64,000 nucleotides of DNA from Holothuria scabra (GCA_037179385.1 CM074200.1:32429884-32493883), one strand, 5' to 3'; shown: positions 13,757 through 26,758, counted from the stretch's first letter. Made by a program: numbers and translations. Notes: a model not told the origin generated them from the sequence alone.

Positions 13757-14150
13757 TACACTCTAAAATCAAAAGAGTAGAGTGAAAAGTGTAAATTCAC
13801 TCCGTTAGAGTGATAATTCACACTTGGCACTCTTCATTCCACCAGAGATTGATCAAGTTCACTCTTTTAATTGGAGAGTGTATGACCAAAGCTTGGGCTA
13901 CTTGAGTTTTTGAACTTAAATTTTAAAACAAAAGAGTAAAATTGTGTCCAAAAGAGTGTGCTAAGGTAGCACTCCTTTAATTAGTGAAGCTTATCTTGAA
14001 ATAGACTGAACATTTACTTCAACGACGATATTTTACACAGACAGCATAAATTAGTGTTTTTTGGAGTGAATTTTCACTCCATCTTCGGTAAAATTCACTC
14101 TTACTACTTGTGGACCTTAAACACACTCTTCCTTGGGTGAATTTACTTCT
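13757..14150. mobile_element. GAGTGAA palindromic repeat, copy 1
   Basis: Begins ACACTCTAAAATC and is packed with AGAGTGAA / TTCACTCT words in both orientations, so the single strand can fold at many points. Related blocks lie at 44548-44715, 52915-53165 and 61395-61700. Non-coding; probably a MITE family with palindromic subrepeats. Confidence 0.65.
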
Positions 14151-14156
14151 TTTCTT

Positions 14157-14345
14157 TTACGTTACATTACATTATATTGCATAATACATAACATTACATT
14201 GCATTATATTGCATAATACATAACATTACATTACATTATATTGCATAATACATAACATTACATTGCATTATATTGCATCACATTACATTACTTTGAATTA
14301 CATTACTTTACATAAAATTACATTACATTACACTACATTACGTTA
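14157..14345. repeat. 32-bp minisatellite built on ATTAC/ATTGC words
   Basis: Roughly four copies of a 32-bp unit containing CATTATATTGCATAATACAT and AACATTACAT, the last two bases alternating between TG and TA, degrading into (CATTA)n at the right. Confidence 0.8.
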
Positions 14346-15520
14346 CCTTACATTTAATTTCATTTCATTTCGTAGTAAATTTCATCCGTATTCCTGTTGA
14401 TATTTTACTCAAAATGCTGAGTCTAGAACCTATAGGCCTAATATATATCGCAAAAGTTCATAATCCCTCAAATTCAAAATGCATCCACAAAATTGTACTT
14501 TAATTCATTTGTCACAATCTCCACATTGACACATTCCAAGAGCAAAGATGGGACATCAAAATTAAATTAATCTGTTGTTGCTAAAATTAAGAAGTAGGAA
14601 TTGTCCACAGCCGGTTCAGAATGAAACGATGGAAAATGAATCGATTGTAACACAAGTGTATCTGACGAAAATAAAACCGTACGAAGTTCCTGCTAAATGA
14701 AGACTTACAAATAGTGGGAAGTGTTTTGTTGTGCTTTTATTGAAACAGAAGACAAAATTACCCTGTAGCAATGTCATTAACATATAACAATAATTTTTAT
14801 ACCAGATGCTTTTTTCAACTTATAAGGTATTTAGTATCTGCGAATGACTTTTTTTAAGACAATTCTTTGTCTCAATAAACAAGAATGCACTTTTACTTGA
14901 GAATATATTCTTAAACGAATAGGCAATAATTTCTTTTGTAGATGATTTTTTAGAAAATAGTGAACAATGGAGTGTCGAAAGTCATTTGGGGGGGGGGGGA
15001 GGGACCAAGGACAAAGGAAAATGTTGGGGAAAAACATTTTCACACGTAGCGCGAAATCGAAGCCCTTCAACTTGAGCTGATGATGTGGGTAAGGTTCAGG
15101 GTCCAGGAAAAGAGCTGTGGGCGAAGCCTAGGGGCTCTGAGATTTTAACATATCTCTGCAGACAAAACGTTTAGTCTAAGTAGAGGTAGGCCTAAATGAT
15201 TTATTTTAGCAGTTGATCTAAATCCGAACTGACCTACCTTGTAGGGAGTAACTGGGGTACAAGAAAAATCTGAGAGGTAAATGCGCCCTCTCATGCCCTT
15301 CGTAGCATCGCCTTTAAAAATAAATTACTTTTTTTTACCCGCGTTACAGTTAGGTGAGAAAACATTCAGGTATGAGCAATGAATGTCTTAACGTTCGGTT
15401 TTCTTAAGAAACGAAATTTACATTGGATTTAAGTCACACCGCAGTTCCATATCTTACATAAAATCTGAAAAACTGACCACATCAAAGTGTGCGAAAAGAA
15501 TCTTTAAAGGGGCTGATTGG
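14346..15520. other. No gene seen
   Basis: Non-coding, with a G-run at about 14988-14999. A stretch near 15050-15140 resembles a piece of the hAT-like element at 45091-45420 (GCGCGAA..GAAGCC, GGGTCCAGG words) but is too diverged to delimit. Confidence 0.4.
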
Positions 15521-17820
15521 GGTTGATATCGATAACTTAATTGGAGTGGTAAAGGGTCCCTACTACAAAAATGTTTGAAGTTTTCAGAAACAGTCAAGCC
15601 TCATTTCCGATACTTACGGGAAAAGGTAAAATTTTGAATTTTGTGGTGTTCTGACTTGTAACGGTTTTGTGCATAATTTGAAAAAGTATCTGGTCACAAA
15701 TTTTCGAAAACCGAACTGAGCTTTTAAGTACTCATTTATAAAACAGTTTTTTGTATGAGGGATACGGAGATTTGTCTAAGTTTGACCATTTGTCATTGGT
15801 ATGTGAAGAAAACGTCCATACGACCAAACTCACAGGTTTAAAAAGTTTACCCTCCCTGTAAATGCTATGACTTTTTCTTCACACTAATGATAACAGAGTT
15901 GTCTGTTCTTAGCCGAGACGTAAGATTTGTTACCATAATTCTTATCTTTATGCCACAAATTTGATTTGACTACACTTTAAAAACAAAAGATTGAAGTGAC
16001 GTCACATCGAAGGTCAGCTTTTATTTTCAAACAACCATGGAAGTTATTTTCCCGATTGAGGCTTTTAAAATCAAAACATTTCTTTGTAATTTTGTAAGCC
16101 AATTTGGGTTAAGTGGGTCTCAACGAAGACCCCCACATATTCTTTTTTCTAAAAGTCCCCACGACTCTCTGGCGAAGAGCCAAGGGGCGAAAACCAAACG
16201 ATTACTCCCGGAGGAGTTCTGCTCCCTTAAGGAGCTTAACGTCCCAAATGGGCAAGTACGCCCTCCAAAGGGCAAACACTGAGTGGTCCTGCTCTAGACT
16301 GGCTGAATAGAACAGAAGCCACAACCTGGATGCAGTTTAACGTCATGCCCAGTGTTTAAGATATCACTCACTGTGTAATCAGTGGTTACTGATCAACTTG
16401 ATTAAATATAACAGATCTTGAATTCTCTTGTCCTGCGCTTGTCTTAGTGTTTCTCGTAGAGTCTTTATTAATTGGTAGCTCGAAGATTTTCCAAAAGAGG
16501 CAACATAAATTTTAAAGAATAGAACGGTTTTCATAAGTTCAAGTTATAGAAGAGTTTGAAGTATTTCTTCTTTTGTGCAAATCTAATGGCTTAGGAAGTC
16601 AAAGTTTTGAACGATTTTTCATCCTCTTCACTACAGTGTGTGCTGAATATGCATAAAGAATCGGTATCTAAATGCTGATGAATTATTTCTGTTCAATATG
16701 TGTACCTGAATATTCATCTTTGTTTATGGTCCAAAGATTTGAATATTCATGACATTTATCATTCAATTCAGCAACATACTTTCGGGCCTTTGAACAGTTA
16801 AAAAAACCTTTATAAGATACGAAGAACGTCAACTATGTATACTCTCTGATATTTGGTCAGCTGGAAAACAAGCGTGCTGTAAAGATTTATCATTGACAAG
16901 GCTGCGCACTGACTTCTTAGCTTCGTAGATTCTATCGGATTCTAAACCTTTGCTGTGAATCTTAAAGCGGTTTAAAGAGGCAAAGTAAAGGAAGGTGTTG
17001 AAAAGATTGTAGATAACTGAATATAAAAAAAGGAATTAATCTGTTGTGAGGAAAAATTCTTTACACGCCATTCAAGCAGGTAAGATTTGTGTAACGTTTT
17101 GTCTTTATGTTGTAGACCATTTTCCATTGACGTAGTCGACATACACACCTAAAATAATGGCATAGTTTGACTGTGTTCATGAACGAAATCTTTTTTCAAA
17201 TTCATTACTGAAAGGTAACTACGACCTGACAAAATGTAAGAAGCATTGACATTCTGGAGCAATTACCAATATTTTTCGGGTTTTTTTTTTACAGGTACTA
17301 TTATGTGATCAATTTCAAAAGACTTTCAAAAACTTTGTCCCTGAAATTGGCAAGCTCGCTAAACACACTTTTAGTGCACTCAACACAAAGTCTATTCGAA
17401 GAAGACTGGAAGGTCAACTAACCACAATCGTGTCAAATAATTGACTTGAGTTTGCTCAAAAAAAAATTGGTGTAAAGCGGCTTATTAAGTTGGTTCATGA
17501 AATTCAACAAATTTTTCCAAACCCGTTAAGTTTTCCTCACATACCAATGACAAATTGTCAAGCTTAGACAAACCCCATACCCTACATACAAACTGCTTTA
17601 TGATTAACTACTTAACGTTTCTGTTCGGTTTTCGAAAAAATCATGACCAGACGCTTTTACAGTGCAAATCCGTTACAAGTCAGGACATCACAAAATTCAA
17701 AATTTTTACCTTTTCTGTAACTAAGTACATGAAACTTGACTCAAAATGCTTAACTATTCCCATTGTCATGTAGTATTAGGGACCCTTTACCACCCGCGTA
17801 AAGTTATCGATATTAACTCA
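15521..17820. mobile_element. Long-arm fold-back element (about 2.3 kb)
   Basis: The left arm (15521-15850) and right arm (17508-17820) are reverse complements over about 300 bp at roughly 80% identity by eye. Shared landmarks include TATCGATAACTT, GGTAAAGGGTCCCTA, TTTTGAATTTTGTG, CTGACTTGTAACGG and TTTGTCATTGGTATGTGA. The interior (about 1.65 kb) has no transposase-like frame but holds a chain of hairpins (16113-16273). Non-autonomous and old, judging by arm divergence; outer ends and target duplication not resolved. Confidence 0.85.
16113..16273. repeat. Chain of six short hairpins inside the fold-back element
   Basis: Consecutive inverted repeats: GTGGGTCT/AGACCCCCAC (16113-16136), CCCC..ACTCT/AGAGC..GGGG (16157-16186), CTCCCGGAGGAG (16205-16216), CTCCCTTAAGGAG (16222-16234), CCCAAATGGG (16242-16251), GCCCTCCAAAGGGC (16260-16273). 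An 81-codon frame overlaps it but shows nothing protein-like. Confidence 0.65.
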
Positions 17821-18062
17821 ATGAGTGCAAGGTCCCCAATTTACCATTAACCCACTTTTCAATAAGGCATTATTAGATTATGCTACACTTTAAGAAATTG
17901 AACTTTCATGTGCCTAACCCCTTTACAAAGAGTTTTCTTTCATCATTACGACAATTCCCCAGCCCCTTGAGCCCTTTCTCCTCCGAAGAAATTTGCTATT
18001 ACATCAAAATATAGTAGCATTTTATCTCTCAATTGCACAATCGAACACTATAAACAAAAAGT

Positions 18063-18262
18063 AGTCAAACAGTGTCTGAAACGATAAATCACGTTACGGT
18101 CAAAAATATTGGCTCATATTTGACTAATATTTGACCCGGTTGAATTATGGTAGTTTCTAACAAAAATTTAGCCTCCTTGACTTAGTTTTGACGAACAATC
18201 TTTAGTCCATTACCACGAGATAAGTCAGAGAAAATACAAAATTAATCAAAAAGAATCTTTCA
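18063..18262 (+). repeat. TTGACT-rich dispersed repeat, copy 1
   Basis: AGTCAAACAGT, ATTTGACTAATATTTGACCC, TTTCTAACAAA and CTTGACT..GTTTTGAC occur in the same order at 36562-36755; a reverse-orientation relative lies at 21095-21225. Confidence 0.65.
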
Positions 18263-21094
18263 ACTCCAAGCTTTTAAAATTCATCCGATCAGTTGAAGGC
18301 AGGTATGTCACTATATTTACAACACAATGGATATGAAAAAAGTCACATTACATGAGCAACCTGTTACAAGCCATGAAAGGTACACACACAAATGTCAAAA
18401 ATACGATTAGGGGTTAATTGGAGATGTTTAGTGTGCATCCTAGCCAGCAAAGCTCTGGACTGAAAATTAACGTCGTTAAAAGAAAAACGTATTTTTTGGA
18501 TGTAATTACCGTTCTACTGAAGGAGGGCTTTTATGGTCACAATTGTTTGATATAAAAGTCACTGAATTGACACGATAATTGGCCAAATGGAAACAAACAC
18601 CAGGAAACGTCACAATAGCTTTTGGTGATAAAACACGACGGATGACTTGTAACGTTTTAAAGAGATGCTCCATGAGGTCGTGATTTGTACATAATTCTAA
18701 AGTAAAAAAATGGAGGGAAGCGAGAGGGGGTCAAAAAATTTGACAATCATGGTTTCGGTTGTCAAGGCCTCCTACGCTACAACTTTCGTCTGTTCGTTAT
18801 ATTTACCTATAAGGGGGAAACGTCGGGTTTTTATAATTGATCGATAAAGTTGGTCATAGGCTACACAGTGCAGTAGTATATCACTTGATAGTAAGACTAG
18901 CTGTTGCAATTTATATGTTCAATATGTCTTACTTTGTATGAAGTGACTTTCAGTATCTTTATACTTTTGACTTGCGAAGTTGGTGTGAATGTTATAACAC
19001 GTACCTGTGCAAAAACTGTTCAGGAATTAAAAACCTTTTCTAAACACTTTCCTGCCGCCTGTTCAGAACCACGCTTACCCTCTAAAAATGTTTATATGAT
19101 TGAAACACGTAAAGGTTAGGAATTAAACACGTGTGTCTAGCACTGAGAAATGTATTCAAAGTGAGGGACCTATGCGTTTAATACCGTAACACGTTTTAAA
19201 AATGCAATTTCGTCAATAAGAGGGAAATGGGACTAGAGGTCTTAGCTTCAAAACCTGGTTTCCTTCCTACCCCTCCCGTACTTCCAAAATAGATATTTCA
19301 ATATAAATAAATGATTATACCTTATCACCACGCCACCACAAACGGCATGTTGCTAGAACGGCTTCTGTTCTGTAAGTTTTCATCTTGCTATGGTATACTG
19401 TTATAAAGACACGGTTGTTCTTACTTCCAACAGATCAAAGGATATTGCCCGCTTTTAGCAATAAAATCATTACTTTTTATTTTCTTTGTAACCATTAAAG
19501 GTTCAATCAGATTTCGGTAGCGAGTACTAACCTTCAGTTCCGACATCTTCTTTCTTTTGAACTGATTATTCACCGGAACAGATATTCAGTTATGAGTTCT
19601 GTCAAGTTGTAAGAAAGAATAATTTTCGTTAATTACTGTTGAAGGGGGAGTTTGTAATTTTGTTCGGGTTAAAAAATTCCACACAGGTGCAAAAGTAGAC
19701 AGCTTTATTCATACGGTTACCAGTCAAAATGTTAGACAAGCATGACATTTTTTTTTTTTTTTTTTTTTTGTTATTTTCAATTCAGTGGTATGATTTGGCG
19801 CCTCATCAAGGAAAATTTGTAAAACGAACTCTGATAGCCCCTTTAGGCATTTGAACATCACATATTTAGGAATTACATTTATTTTACCATCGAGGCAAAC
19901 ATTTAGGAGTAACATAAATGTATTTACATTAAGAAATGTTTACAAAATGAGGAATGATACTTATGGAAAGCATTTAGGTCTTCAAACTGTTTCTGAGTAC
20001 GTGCTTTGTAAGAAAACGTTGATTTGTAAAGTTTAGAGTCCGCAAGTTGTTCTGAAGAGTAAAACCTAAAATAACTGCAAGACTCTTTTGAAACTCCTTT
20101 TTAAAAGTAATCAGCACTTTTCCCCGCAGTCCTTCAAATTTCTTCATGCATGCTACTGTAAATTTTTCATATATAATCTAATACAATACACTTTGAAGCT
20201 ATGTTTCGTTATCAGTTTTAAGTAGGCCTAAAATACATTTTCTTGAATTCTGTCAGATCTTGACTTCTGTCAGATCAAGCATTTAGTGTTTTATCATCCC
20301 TATATTATTCCTTGTTAATTTCATTCATTCATGAGTGTCAGCTTCCATTTATTCGGTTTTCTTATTCTCCATCTTGATGCTGTAGAGATGAAGATATTCA
20401 AACAGCAAAATTGAATGGTTCCGTTCACTTCATTCCGTTATAATTAGTATTTTATTACAACTTAATTTGAGCTGATATTTTCAATCTATCTAGCTAGGGT
20501 GACAAGGGAACACAACACTATCATGAGGGAGTGTTAGTAGTACGATGACCCATGATCTCAAATTTGAATGGTTTCTATCCTTGAAAATGTAACGAGAATG
20601 CATAGAGAACGGGAGAATATCCATTCCAGCCTAATTCTAATAAAGACGAGAAAAATTATATGATAGTATCTAAGATAAAGTGGGTTCGTTTACACTCAGT
20701 AACGACACTACAGTTGGGTAAAAGAGGGCTTTGCACCCTAGGATTTTGGCCCTCCACTACTCCCTCCATGCCCCAATTAAGTTATGAGTCGGGTTAACCG
20801 TAAAAGTAAGTAATGTACCCCTCCAGAGACTTGATGTCTCATCCCGAGATATGCTAAAAGCTCCGAGCTTCCTGAATCCCCATTCCCAGGAACGGGAGCT
20901 TTGGACTCGGTTTCATGCTGCGTCGGAAAATTTTGCCCCCCTCCACCCCCCCCCCCCAAAAAAAAATATATATATATCCTTTGCTCTTAGTTTGCCCCTC
21001 TCCCAAATTTCCATTCTGACGTCGTCACTGGTTACACTGTTATGTAAACACAATTAATCAAAAGGTGCCTGATTGACCAACCACTGAAATTACT
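18263..21094. other. No gene seen
   Basis: Includes a T-run (about 19748-19769) and a C-run followed by A-run and (TA)n (20946-20978). Short open frames here are not supported as genes. Confidence 0.5.
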
Positions 21095-21225
21095 CATGTT
21101 TGACTTATTTGTGGTAGTATTTGAATAATTTCACGGTAATGGAATAAATGATAGCAAACAAAACTATTAACATTTTAGTCAAATATAAGTCAATTTTGTT
21201 GACTAAGGTCAGTAGTCAATTCAGC
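21095..21225 (-). repeat. TTGACT-rich dispersed repeat, copy 3 (reverse)
   Basis: The reverse complement shows GTCAACAAAATTGACTTATA, ATTTGACTAAAAT and AATAAGTCAAACAT in the same order as the copy at 36562-36755, more diverged. Confidence 0.45.
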
Positions 21226-21365
21226 GTTTTGATTAATTTATGTTTTAAATGATAGACTAAGCCAGAGGGTTAGAAGTTAAAAGTACAACCAACCGGGGAG
21301 CTGCTTTGTACCCTAACACCTCCCAGAACAACCCAAACGAACCACAACTGGAAAAAGGGCCGCGT

Positions 21366-21430
21366 CTGGCCCGACTTGAGCCAATCTGTTTTAAAGTGGA
21401 CCGTTAAAGTCCGTCTAACATAATCCAACC
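21366..21430 (+). repeat. Dispersed GTTAG-tailed repeat, copy 3
   Basis: GGCCCGACTTGAGCCAAT and a diverged TCCGTCTAACATAATCCAACC tail. Same family as 7206-7337. Confidence 0.5.
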
Positions 21431-22800
21431 TGACAACGCTTTGCACAGACAATGAGCAATTACAAAGATATCCACAGACAAAAAACTGCTCTGATGGAAA
21501 TTTTATGAGGAATCGTATAATTATCGAATTTTTGAATCATCGAAGTTTTTCCTTTATAAATTGCAAATGTCAATTTTATTACTGTTATAACTTTTTGTGT
21601 GGTATAGATATTGTAAGATTTGTTGTCATTTAATGCCTTGTTTCTTCAACAAATAATGTTAATAGTCTTTCTTACGTCACGATTTGTCTTATTTGATCTG
21701 TTTTCACCTTCGGGTTAACGAAATTTTAGATTAAAATTCCTGCTGTCAAATAAACCCCATTTTCATAAAATGGATATCTTCCATATTCACGGGACTGAGA
21801 AATTAGAGGGCGATATTTTTATTCCGTGACTGTAATTTCATCAGCATAATACATAAAGCGACACCGAATTTGTGTTTCCATGGAACGAATGGATTAGAAA
21901 ATGGATACCCATGCCACATTAAAGATAAATTTACTGGACTTTCCTTCCATTTTTTAAGGTCTCCCTACACGTTATTTGTAGAATCGGTGCACAGAATTTC
22001 GCCCGAAGTAGGTTAATGCAAAAGTTAATCCAATCAATTTAATGAAGGCCTGCTCATTTAGCCCGAGGCTAATCACGTTCCCGTGAACAAAATATATGAC
22101 AGATTGAGAAATAATTTATACTTCATTTCGAGATTTCTTCTTGTAACTCAAGGACAGCTATTTGTTTGTAGAAGTATGGTGATGAAATTAGAGTACGGAC
22201 ATTACGTCTTACGTCACGATAAAGATTAAAGAGCAAAGGCAGTCGTCCCAAAGTTCCAAGTTTCTTCTTATTCTTCCACATAATGTTTCTTATATAGGAC
22301 CTTGCACATATCCAAAGTCGCAGCACAATGAGTTTATTCTCATAAAGTTCCAAATTCAGTTAGAAAAACCTTTCTGATTTTTAAGTGTCATTCATGAAAA
22401 AGATGAGACTTCGAAAGTACTTCAGATTGTGGTTACTGCACTTTCCCCTTATGTATCATTCTGAAATATTCATTGGTTCATATACTATGTGCTGTTAATT
22501 TTGTTTTTCGATAGTAGCTTTTATTTCTACACGGATGTTCTAGAAATAATGATTGTCCTCCAGCTGGTTTGTTTCTATCCTGTAATTAAATTTTGCCCCT
22601 AGATATATGGTATTACATTATTTCACGAGGGCGATAAATGGTTTTGTATGCAGAGAACAATTTGAGCACTTTCTAGATGATTCTAAGCTACTGCCATATA
22701 TTCATGAGTTGATATGATGTCTAAGACAAGTTTTGTATAAAAGTAAACCAAATAACATACATTTAGACCATTGGTTCACAAGTGGGATAAAGGCCCATGG
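21431..22800. other. No gene seen
   Basis: AT-rich, short chance frames only. Confidence 0.5.
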
Positions 22801-22858
22801 CTGGCCCGATTTAAACCAATAGCTTAGAAACTGAGCCGTAAAACCTCATCCGACTATT
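22801..22858 (+). repeat. Dispersed GTTAG-tailed repeat, copy 4
   Basis: CTGGCCCGATTTAAACCAAT, then GAAACTGAGCCGTAAAACCT. Core of the same family, without the simple-repeat tail. Confidence 0.5.
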
Positions 22859-25800
22859 TACACATTTTCATATGGTCAGAATCAAATATTTCACAATTCT
22901 AACACCCTATATTTGCTGGTTCCGCTGTATTTTACAAATCCCACCTGTCATTACTGTAGTAAGAAAAGAAGAGGACATACGAGATTTGTGCAACTTAAAG
23001 CGTAATTAATACCAGCAAGTTTTTCTTATACATGCTAATATTTCTTTTACGCGCCATTCGATTATTATTTGGTCGCAATAGGTCGTAGCATGTTCCCTCT
23101 TGTAGAAAAATTCCACTTCAGTAGAAACACAATTTTTCTAATTAATGATTTACATTGTACTTAAATATTACTTAGAAAGGGAAAACTAGAAGCCGGAAGC
23201 TAAATGCGCAACTACCCTTTTGTCACAGATTGAGTTCCAAACAAGAAGGTGGGAAGCAAGTAGGTAAAATACTTAATCTTTATTTCCTGTCTAATATAGC
23301 AAATGAATGTATTTTTAAAAATAGCTCAGGAAGTCATCATAATTTTGCTTCAAAGGCCAATATTGTCTGAACTGAAATAGGTCAATGGCAACGGATGGCG
23401 CTCTTACCATCACAGCGGTACAGTTAGGTTGATAATTTGTATGCTCGTACTTGAGTCGGTATACTTAATATGCACATACGACCGATAATTCAATAGCTTA
23501 TTTTTCATCGGCCAAAAACTTTCTCAAGCATAGCAAACTAATTTAAAAAAACACAGTCTCAGTAAGATAACAGGGAAATCGTTCCCATCATTTTTATTTA
23601 TCCATATTTATATAGTAAAAATTCGGTATAGACTGGAATGATAATGGAATAAATTTTAGGGAGAGGAGGATATATTTCCTTGAAGTATACAATGCTTCAT
23701 TGTAGTTCATTTTTTTACGAAACTGACCATTTCTAACCTTATTTTTACCATCACGAGCTTCTCTGTATCAACCGGGTTCAAGTTTTAGAATACTGCACAC
23801 TCCTTGCAGATAAGGGATCGACAGGCATTTATCCATCGCCTTACATAGTTCCAATTTCCCAGACATACTTATTTCTAGCCCCTCCCCCTCCCCCCTCCCC
23901 CCTCCCGCAACTGTCTAAAACTCGTCCCCATCCGTACACATCTCGGTGTATTGCTTCAGGGCGTACTCTGGTGTGTACACAAGGCACTAACGTGTAATCA
24001 TAACACTCTCAATACATGCTGTGTGATACGAGCTACTTTGCATTTTTTTAATTTGGTGTCAATCAAAGAGCTGTTCCAAGTCAAGAATTTCTGTGGGATG
24101 CTGGTAAAATTGTAGTTTTAGGAGACGAATGACTTAAGTAGGCCTACTGCGTAAAGGTGAAATTTACGGTGTACTTGAAACGTACCAACAACATAACACT
24201 ACTAAGCTTTTAATTTTAACTTGGCATTTATCTTGGCATTTGGAAAGTTCTGAATATCAAGCCTGTAAACTATGCATAGAAATAATAGTTGAACATACCA
24301 ACAATCGTCAATTTAGTTGAAAACACGTCGGTGATTAGTTATATACAAATGTGTAGGTAAACAGTGTTAAAGAGCATGAAATTTCGATTGAAATAAATCA
24401 TTTGGAGAAATCTGGGGCGCGCTTGATAAAATCGAATAGCAGAGCTTAATATAGCGCAGTGAAATTAACATCAGTCAATATTTTTAATGCAAATGCAGTC
24501 TTAACCTCCCCTCCCCTCCCCCCCCCCCCCTTCAATCCCCTCACATTTTAATTAGTGAGTACTGTTATTCTAATAGACCAAATTTTAAAATTTTGCACTT
24601 GCGGCTTGGTCATGAGGTCACATGTTCCACGCATGCGTACGGATATTTGCCTACTTGGCGAAAGCTCATCCACTTGCTGTACATTGTCCCCAGTTTAACA
24701 CCACTCAAGTTCACAACTGCCACAAAGATCGAAAGTATACTTCAGACATTTCTCAAGAGTGACATAAGATTGGATCATGTTAATTATGTGATCATAATTT
24801 TGTCACCTTATTGTTAGAGGAATGCAAACTAGATCCTTGGTTTGCCTTCAATCTTCAATTATTTTTCATGGAAATATAGATACTGTGAAACAATTTAATA
24901 GGAGATCGGTAAGATCTAAAAGATTTTTAAATATGAACTTTTGACGCCGAACTCGTTAAGTTAACACTAGTAAACTTGGGTCATGAGATTTTCAATACAC
25001 ACAACTCACTGGTTTTACATTCAAACACCGAAAATCGGATCCTGACGAAAAGTGCCAGGGTATCCAACACCAAGCAATCTTATTTGATTTTTCATTCCAA
25101 ACCAGAAAGGACTTTCTGAAGACAGTAGAAATAACTCCCCACCCCCACCCCCACCCCCACCCACACCCCCACCCCCACCCCACCCCTCCCTTCCCGCTCT
25201 ACTCCTCCCTTAAAAGTGTAATGTCATTTCTTCCTTTCACTAAGAAATTAATCATATAACGTCGATTCAGTTTAAGTGCTATTTTTTTACAAGTACATTC
25301 GAAATTAGAAGGATTATAACCACCAGGGGGTCTGCTTTTTGATAATTTCCGACTTAGGCATATGTTGGTTGAATGAAGGGAAAAATTAATTAACTGCAAG
25401 AAATACGTATGTGGCTTGTATAAACTATTCAGATAAAACCTGTTAAACGTTGGCATTAAGGATTTCTTTGCATATTTGAAATGACAACCTGAAACCTTAA
25501 GAGCACCTCGTTTGATCAGCAGTCCTGGTTTACATCATAGAGTATTAGAATTGTCTCATAAAAAATATGAAACCTCCATTTGGACCGATTAAATCGCATT
25601 GTTATATATACTAATCGGCAGGGTCCCTGATAGCGCGGGTGGGAAATTCCTCGTTTTCGGCATGCTAATCAGAAAACAGTTTTCATTGTTGTCAGCTATG
25701 TCCTCGGACAAAAATGCGAACACACGTAGGCTCTTTGGCGGAATCCGGCGAAAGCCATTCAAACAAGAAACAACATGGCGTCGTTTTAGTCTTCAAAACG

Positions 25801-26224
25801 CAATCGTGAAATTCTGCCCCGTCCCGTTTCAAGAGGCTTTTTCGATGGCATTGCGTTTTTTACGTAGAAAGATCACGAAGCACTTCAAACTATAGTTTAA
25901 TACATGCTCGCAAATATTTTGCCAAACCCACTTCCTCATTGTGACGTAGAAACTTCTGACAGTTTAGGTCATCCTAAAGACTACACGTGATCTGTTAGTT
26001 CATGGTGGCAATACAACAGTTTAAAACGGATCAATTTGGCTATTTTTACTTTTATCTAGGTCAACCTTATACAATGAAAGATATTTAGGCAAGACTGTAT
26101 TATAACATTTAGGTACGAGTAACAAAACTGTTGTCTAAGTAGGCTGTTGCATTAGTCAATTTTTATTCTCCTTGTGTTAGTTACAGTAAATGTCCTCAGT
26201 CGCCGATAACTAAGAAATATTTTG
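22859..26224. other. No gene seen; several C-rich tracts
   Basis: C-rich, G4-capable (minus strand) tracts at 23878-23907 (C4-6 T steps) and 24502-24531. A 98-codon frame at 25599-25895 has no recognisable domain. No other structure found. Confidence 0.5.
25137..25195. repeat. (CCCCCA)n hexanucleotide tract
   Basis: About nine near-perfect CCCCCA units. The minus strand reads G5T repeats, a strong G-quadruplex signature; the plus strand could form an i-motif. The Gly-Trp frame across it is a repeat artefact. Confidence 0.9.
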
Positions 26225-26512
26225 AGGGCCAAACCTCTCACCCCAAACTTCAATTTTTGTATGGGATTACCTTGGCTCAGCTCTTTGATTGACAGCTAAT
26301 TCAAACAATGCAGAGTACCAAAGCTTATATTACTGCAGCATGAATGGTACTGAAAGTGTTTTGATTATATAAATTGAGTTTTTCTTTACTCATCTTGAAG
26401 CAATAAACTGAAATTTTGTCTGGATGAGGATGAATTTCATACAGTTGTGGGAGGGGCAAAAGTAAGAAGGTTAGGAGAATTGGTACTGCTTGAGGTGAGA
26501 GAGTCTGGCCTT
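26225..26512 (+). mobile_element. TTAA-flanked MITE, copy 2
   Basis: Same ends as 9652-9942 (AGGGCCAAACCTCTCACCCC at left). The left flank has decayed to TTTG; the right flank is TTAA (26513-26516). A short deletion removes the inner part of the left palindrome. About 288 bp. Confidence 0.85.
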
Positions 26513-26639
26513 TTAAAATCCGCTGGATTTAGTCTGAGATTTCTGGTGTTAAAAAAAACGCTAAAGTTTAATCGCAGATACATCTTTCCCATTCCCAGGT
26601 CGATTCATACCAAACTTACTGCCTGTGTGCGTGATGCTT

Positions 26640-26758
26640 CGCGTAAGCAATGGAGTAGGGAAACAAGACAGTGAGCAACAACTGAAAAATGGCTCGACTT
26701 GAACCAATAGGCTGGAAACTTGGTCGTAAAACTTCACCTAACTAACTAACCCAACCAG
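26640..26758 (+). repeat. Dispersed GTTAG-tailed repeat, copy 5 (longest)
   Basis: GTAAGCAATGGAGTAGGGAA, GACAGTGAGCAAC, GGCTCGACTTGAACCAATAG, GGCTGGAAACTTGGTCGTAA and CACCTAACTAACTAACC, in order. The upstream half is shared with the copy at 7206-7337. Confidence 0.6.

Noticed and set aside
24992..25183. Gly-Trp-rich frame on the minus strand
   Set aside because: Read-through of the (CCCCCA)n tract.
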